DNA of 14,369 nt from Anaerolineales bacterium (GTDB taxonomy: Bacteria; Chloroflexota; Anaerolineae; 4572-78; NAK82). Each line of letters starts with the position of its first letter. Within the stretch, counting starts at the first letter, position 1. Below, in pieces: positions 13,023 through 14,369 of this stretch. Under the pieces are notes generated by a model, which worked only from the letters and a program-made list of their open reading frames with translations, was not told the DNA's origin and searched no databases. The stretch lies in contig JAHELX010000013.1 of assembly GCA_024643945.1 (NCBI GenBank), forward strand, positions 15,036 through 29,404. The letters run 5' to 3'. The translations under genes were made by a program, and so were the position numbers.

Positions 13023-14369
13023 CGAATCTAGAAGAAGAAGACCCTCGTTACCGGTTTGATGACCAGCGTGGCTTGGTTGACCTCCGCCATTTCCCTCACG
13101 CGACATTGCAACGCGCCGTTGTAGTGGCCGGGGCAGGCTTCGGCAAAACTGCACTACTCACTGCTATCGCCCACCGTTTGACCCAAACAACCTGGCTCCC
13201 CGCACTGATACCGCTCCCTGAACTTGCAGAAAGCGGAGAACCCGTCATAGCTTTCCTTGAGAATTCGATTAACAAGCAATTCAATGTGTCAGTCCGTTGG
13301 GGCGACTATTGTGACACAGGGCAAGCCGTGCTGTTGTTTGACGGTTTGGATGAACTTGCGCCGAGCGATCGGCAGCGCATTGGTAACCTGATTAGAGTTT
13401 TTTCTAGCCGCTATCAGCAAGTACCTTGGCTTCTGACCGTGCGAGAGGCTGCGGCACTACCTGCTCCCTTGAATGCACCAATACTGACGATTAATACCTT
13501 TGGCGACGATCAGATCATCAAGTTCGCTGCCGCATATCAAAAAGCTGGCAGCATAGTCAGCACAGATGAGCTGCTTTCACAGCTCCAAAGATACTCAGAC
13601 TTACGGCGCTTGGCTCGTATTCCACTTTTTCTGGCATTATTGCTGGCTACAGCAAGGCCACCTGAACCTCTTCCTCGCAAACGCAGCGAGGTACTTGATC
13701 GCTATCTTGATGTGATCCTTCGGCCGCAAAAGTACAAGCCCTGGGTTAGTCCCCGATATGGTCCTAACGAACTGCGGGAGACTGCTGAATATCTCGCGTT
13801 TGCGGCTCTCGAACAGGGGAAGATCGGCCTCACAGAGCGGGAAGCGTATCAGATTCTGCGGGACACAGATTCGTATATAGCAGACCTCACCGTTTGCGGA
13901 TTATTAAGATGCTCCTCCGATTGGTGGATAAGTTTTGTCTTTCCGATCGTGCAAGAGTACCTTGCAGCATGCTATCTTGTGCATCATCTCCCTGATGAAG
14001 TTGTTCAGAGATTCAAGCTCGCCGTGCGACGGCGCTGGGCTCAAACGCTGCAGTTCGCCCTGGAACAACACCCACAAGCGGATCAAGTTGTCAACGAGCT
14101 TCTGGAGCAGCCAGATGATGCCTTCGGCACAGTGCTGCGATTGATTGCACGATGTATTGTGAACGGCGCCCTGGTCTCGACGGAGACTCGTAACCGGGTT
14201 GGTGACAAACTTGCTGCATTGTGGATATCGCAATCATGGACAGTTCAGAGAAACGTTGGTGAGCTACTTGCCAACGGCTTCACTACAACACTGCCTGCCC
14301 GCATTCGGACATTGCTGAAGCACGGATGGGGACTTCGAATTGGTGGAGCAGAAATTATCACTGCCTGCA
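13004..14369 (+). CDS. NACHT-type STAND NTPase (incomplete at the window end)
   Basis: The frame is open from before 12842 to the last base without a stop; ATG 13004 is the first start with a good ribosome site. Counting from it, Walker A is GAGFGKT at 43-49 and Walker B is VLLFDGLDEL with D113 and the NACHT-type D116-E117. FPIVQEYLAACYLV is the winged-helix-end motif (F-x3-QEYLAA) that closes STAND modules. The rest looks helical, as expected for the start of a sensor or repeat region that runs off the window. In STAND defence proteins, target binding by the C-terminal part triggers NTP-dependent oligomerisation and activates the N-terminal effector, here the nuclease. The in-frame sequence upstream of 13004 (IQVPGTNLAG...LFLWPTL) looks like authentic protein, so the real start is probably the nuclease start at 12177, with a frameshift near 12919. 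Confidence 0.85.
   Translation, partial: MDPAHVTNLEEEDPRYRFDDQRGLVDLRHFPHATLQRAVVVAGAGFGKTALLTAIAHRLTQTTWLPALIPLPELAESGEPVIAFLENSINKQFNVSVRWGDYCDTGQAVLLFDGLDELAPSDRQRIGNLIRVFSSRYQQVPWLLTVREAAALPAPLNAPILTINTFGDDQIIKFAAAYQKAGSIVSTDELLSQLQRYSDLRRLARIPLFLALLLATARPPEPLPRKRSEVLDRYLDVILRPQKYKPWVSPRYGPNELRETAEYLAFAALEQGKIGLTEREAYQILRDTDSYIADLTVCGLLRCSSDWWISFVFPIVQEYLAACYLVHHLPDEVVQRFKLAVRRRWAQTLQFALEQHPQADQVVNELLEQPDDAFGTVLRLIARCIVNGALVSTETRNRVGDKLAALWISQSWTVQRNVGELLANGFTTTLPARIRTLLKHGWGLRIGGAEIITAC

Noticed and set aside
1..14369. CRISPR array, tRNA, rRNA, transposase or insertion sequence ends
   Set aside because: I looked on both strands and saw no regularly spaced repeats, no cloverleaf with a TTC-loop, no transposase motif and no flanking terminal repeats. 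Small degenerate elements could still be missed by eye.

Overview
The window looks like a piece of a bacterial chromosome, most likely Chloroflexota (Anaerolineae-like). This is inferred from gene content and a moderately high G+C, not from a marker gene. The main clue is an archaeal-style Mre11-Rad50-NurA repair operon in an otherwise bacterial setting (Shine-Dalgarno sites, bacterial-type promoters, LysM protein).

Layout. Positions 1-75 hold the last 24 codons of an unidentified plus-strand gene. A convergent minus-strand SDR oxidoreductase follows (144-953). Next comes a plus-strand group: a membrane-anchored HExxH protein (1101-2408), a PAP2-type membrane phosphatase/transferase (2488-3156) and an archaemetzincin-like protein that lacks the catalytic glutamate (3179-3877). 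Ornithine aminotransferase rocD lies on the minus strand (3914-5116). A roughly 300-base divergent intergenic region follows, with several inverted repeats and a good promoter.

From that promoter runs a tight operon: Mre11/SbcD nuclease (5421-6722), Rad50/SbcC ATPase with zinc hook (6722-9430, 1-base overlap) and NurA nuclease (9435-10625). Together these would process DNA double-strand ends. The usual fourth partner, the HerA helicase, is not in the window. A LysM protein without signal peptide (10724-11818, own promoter) and a small DUF2283 protein (11828-12043) come next.

The right end is the accessory part. At 12070-12168 lies a decayed second copy of the NurA C-terminus, 20 of 32 residues identical to the intact gene 1.5 kb upstream, which marks a duplication or recombination scar. 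Nine bases later starts a more AT-rich, probably acquired gene with anti-phage defence architecture: an N-terminal Cap4/DUF4297-like PD-(D/E)xK nuclease domain (12177-13022) followed by a NACHT-type STAND NTPase (13004 to the window end, incomplete). The two parts are in different frames. The protein signal crosses from one frame to the other near 12919, so this is probably one nuclease-NACHT gene broken by a single-base deletion or sequencing error. However, the NTPase part also has its own well-placed ribosome binding site and ATG.
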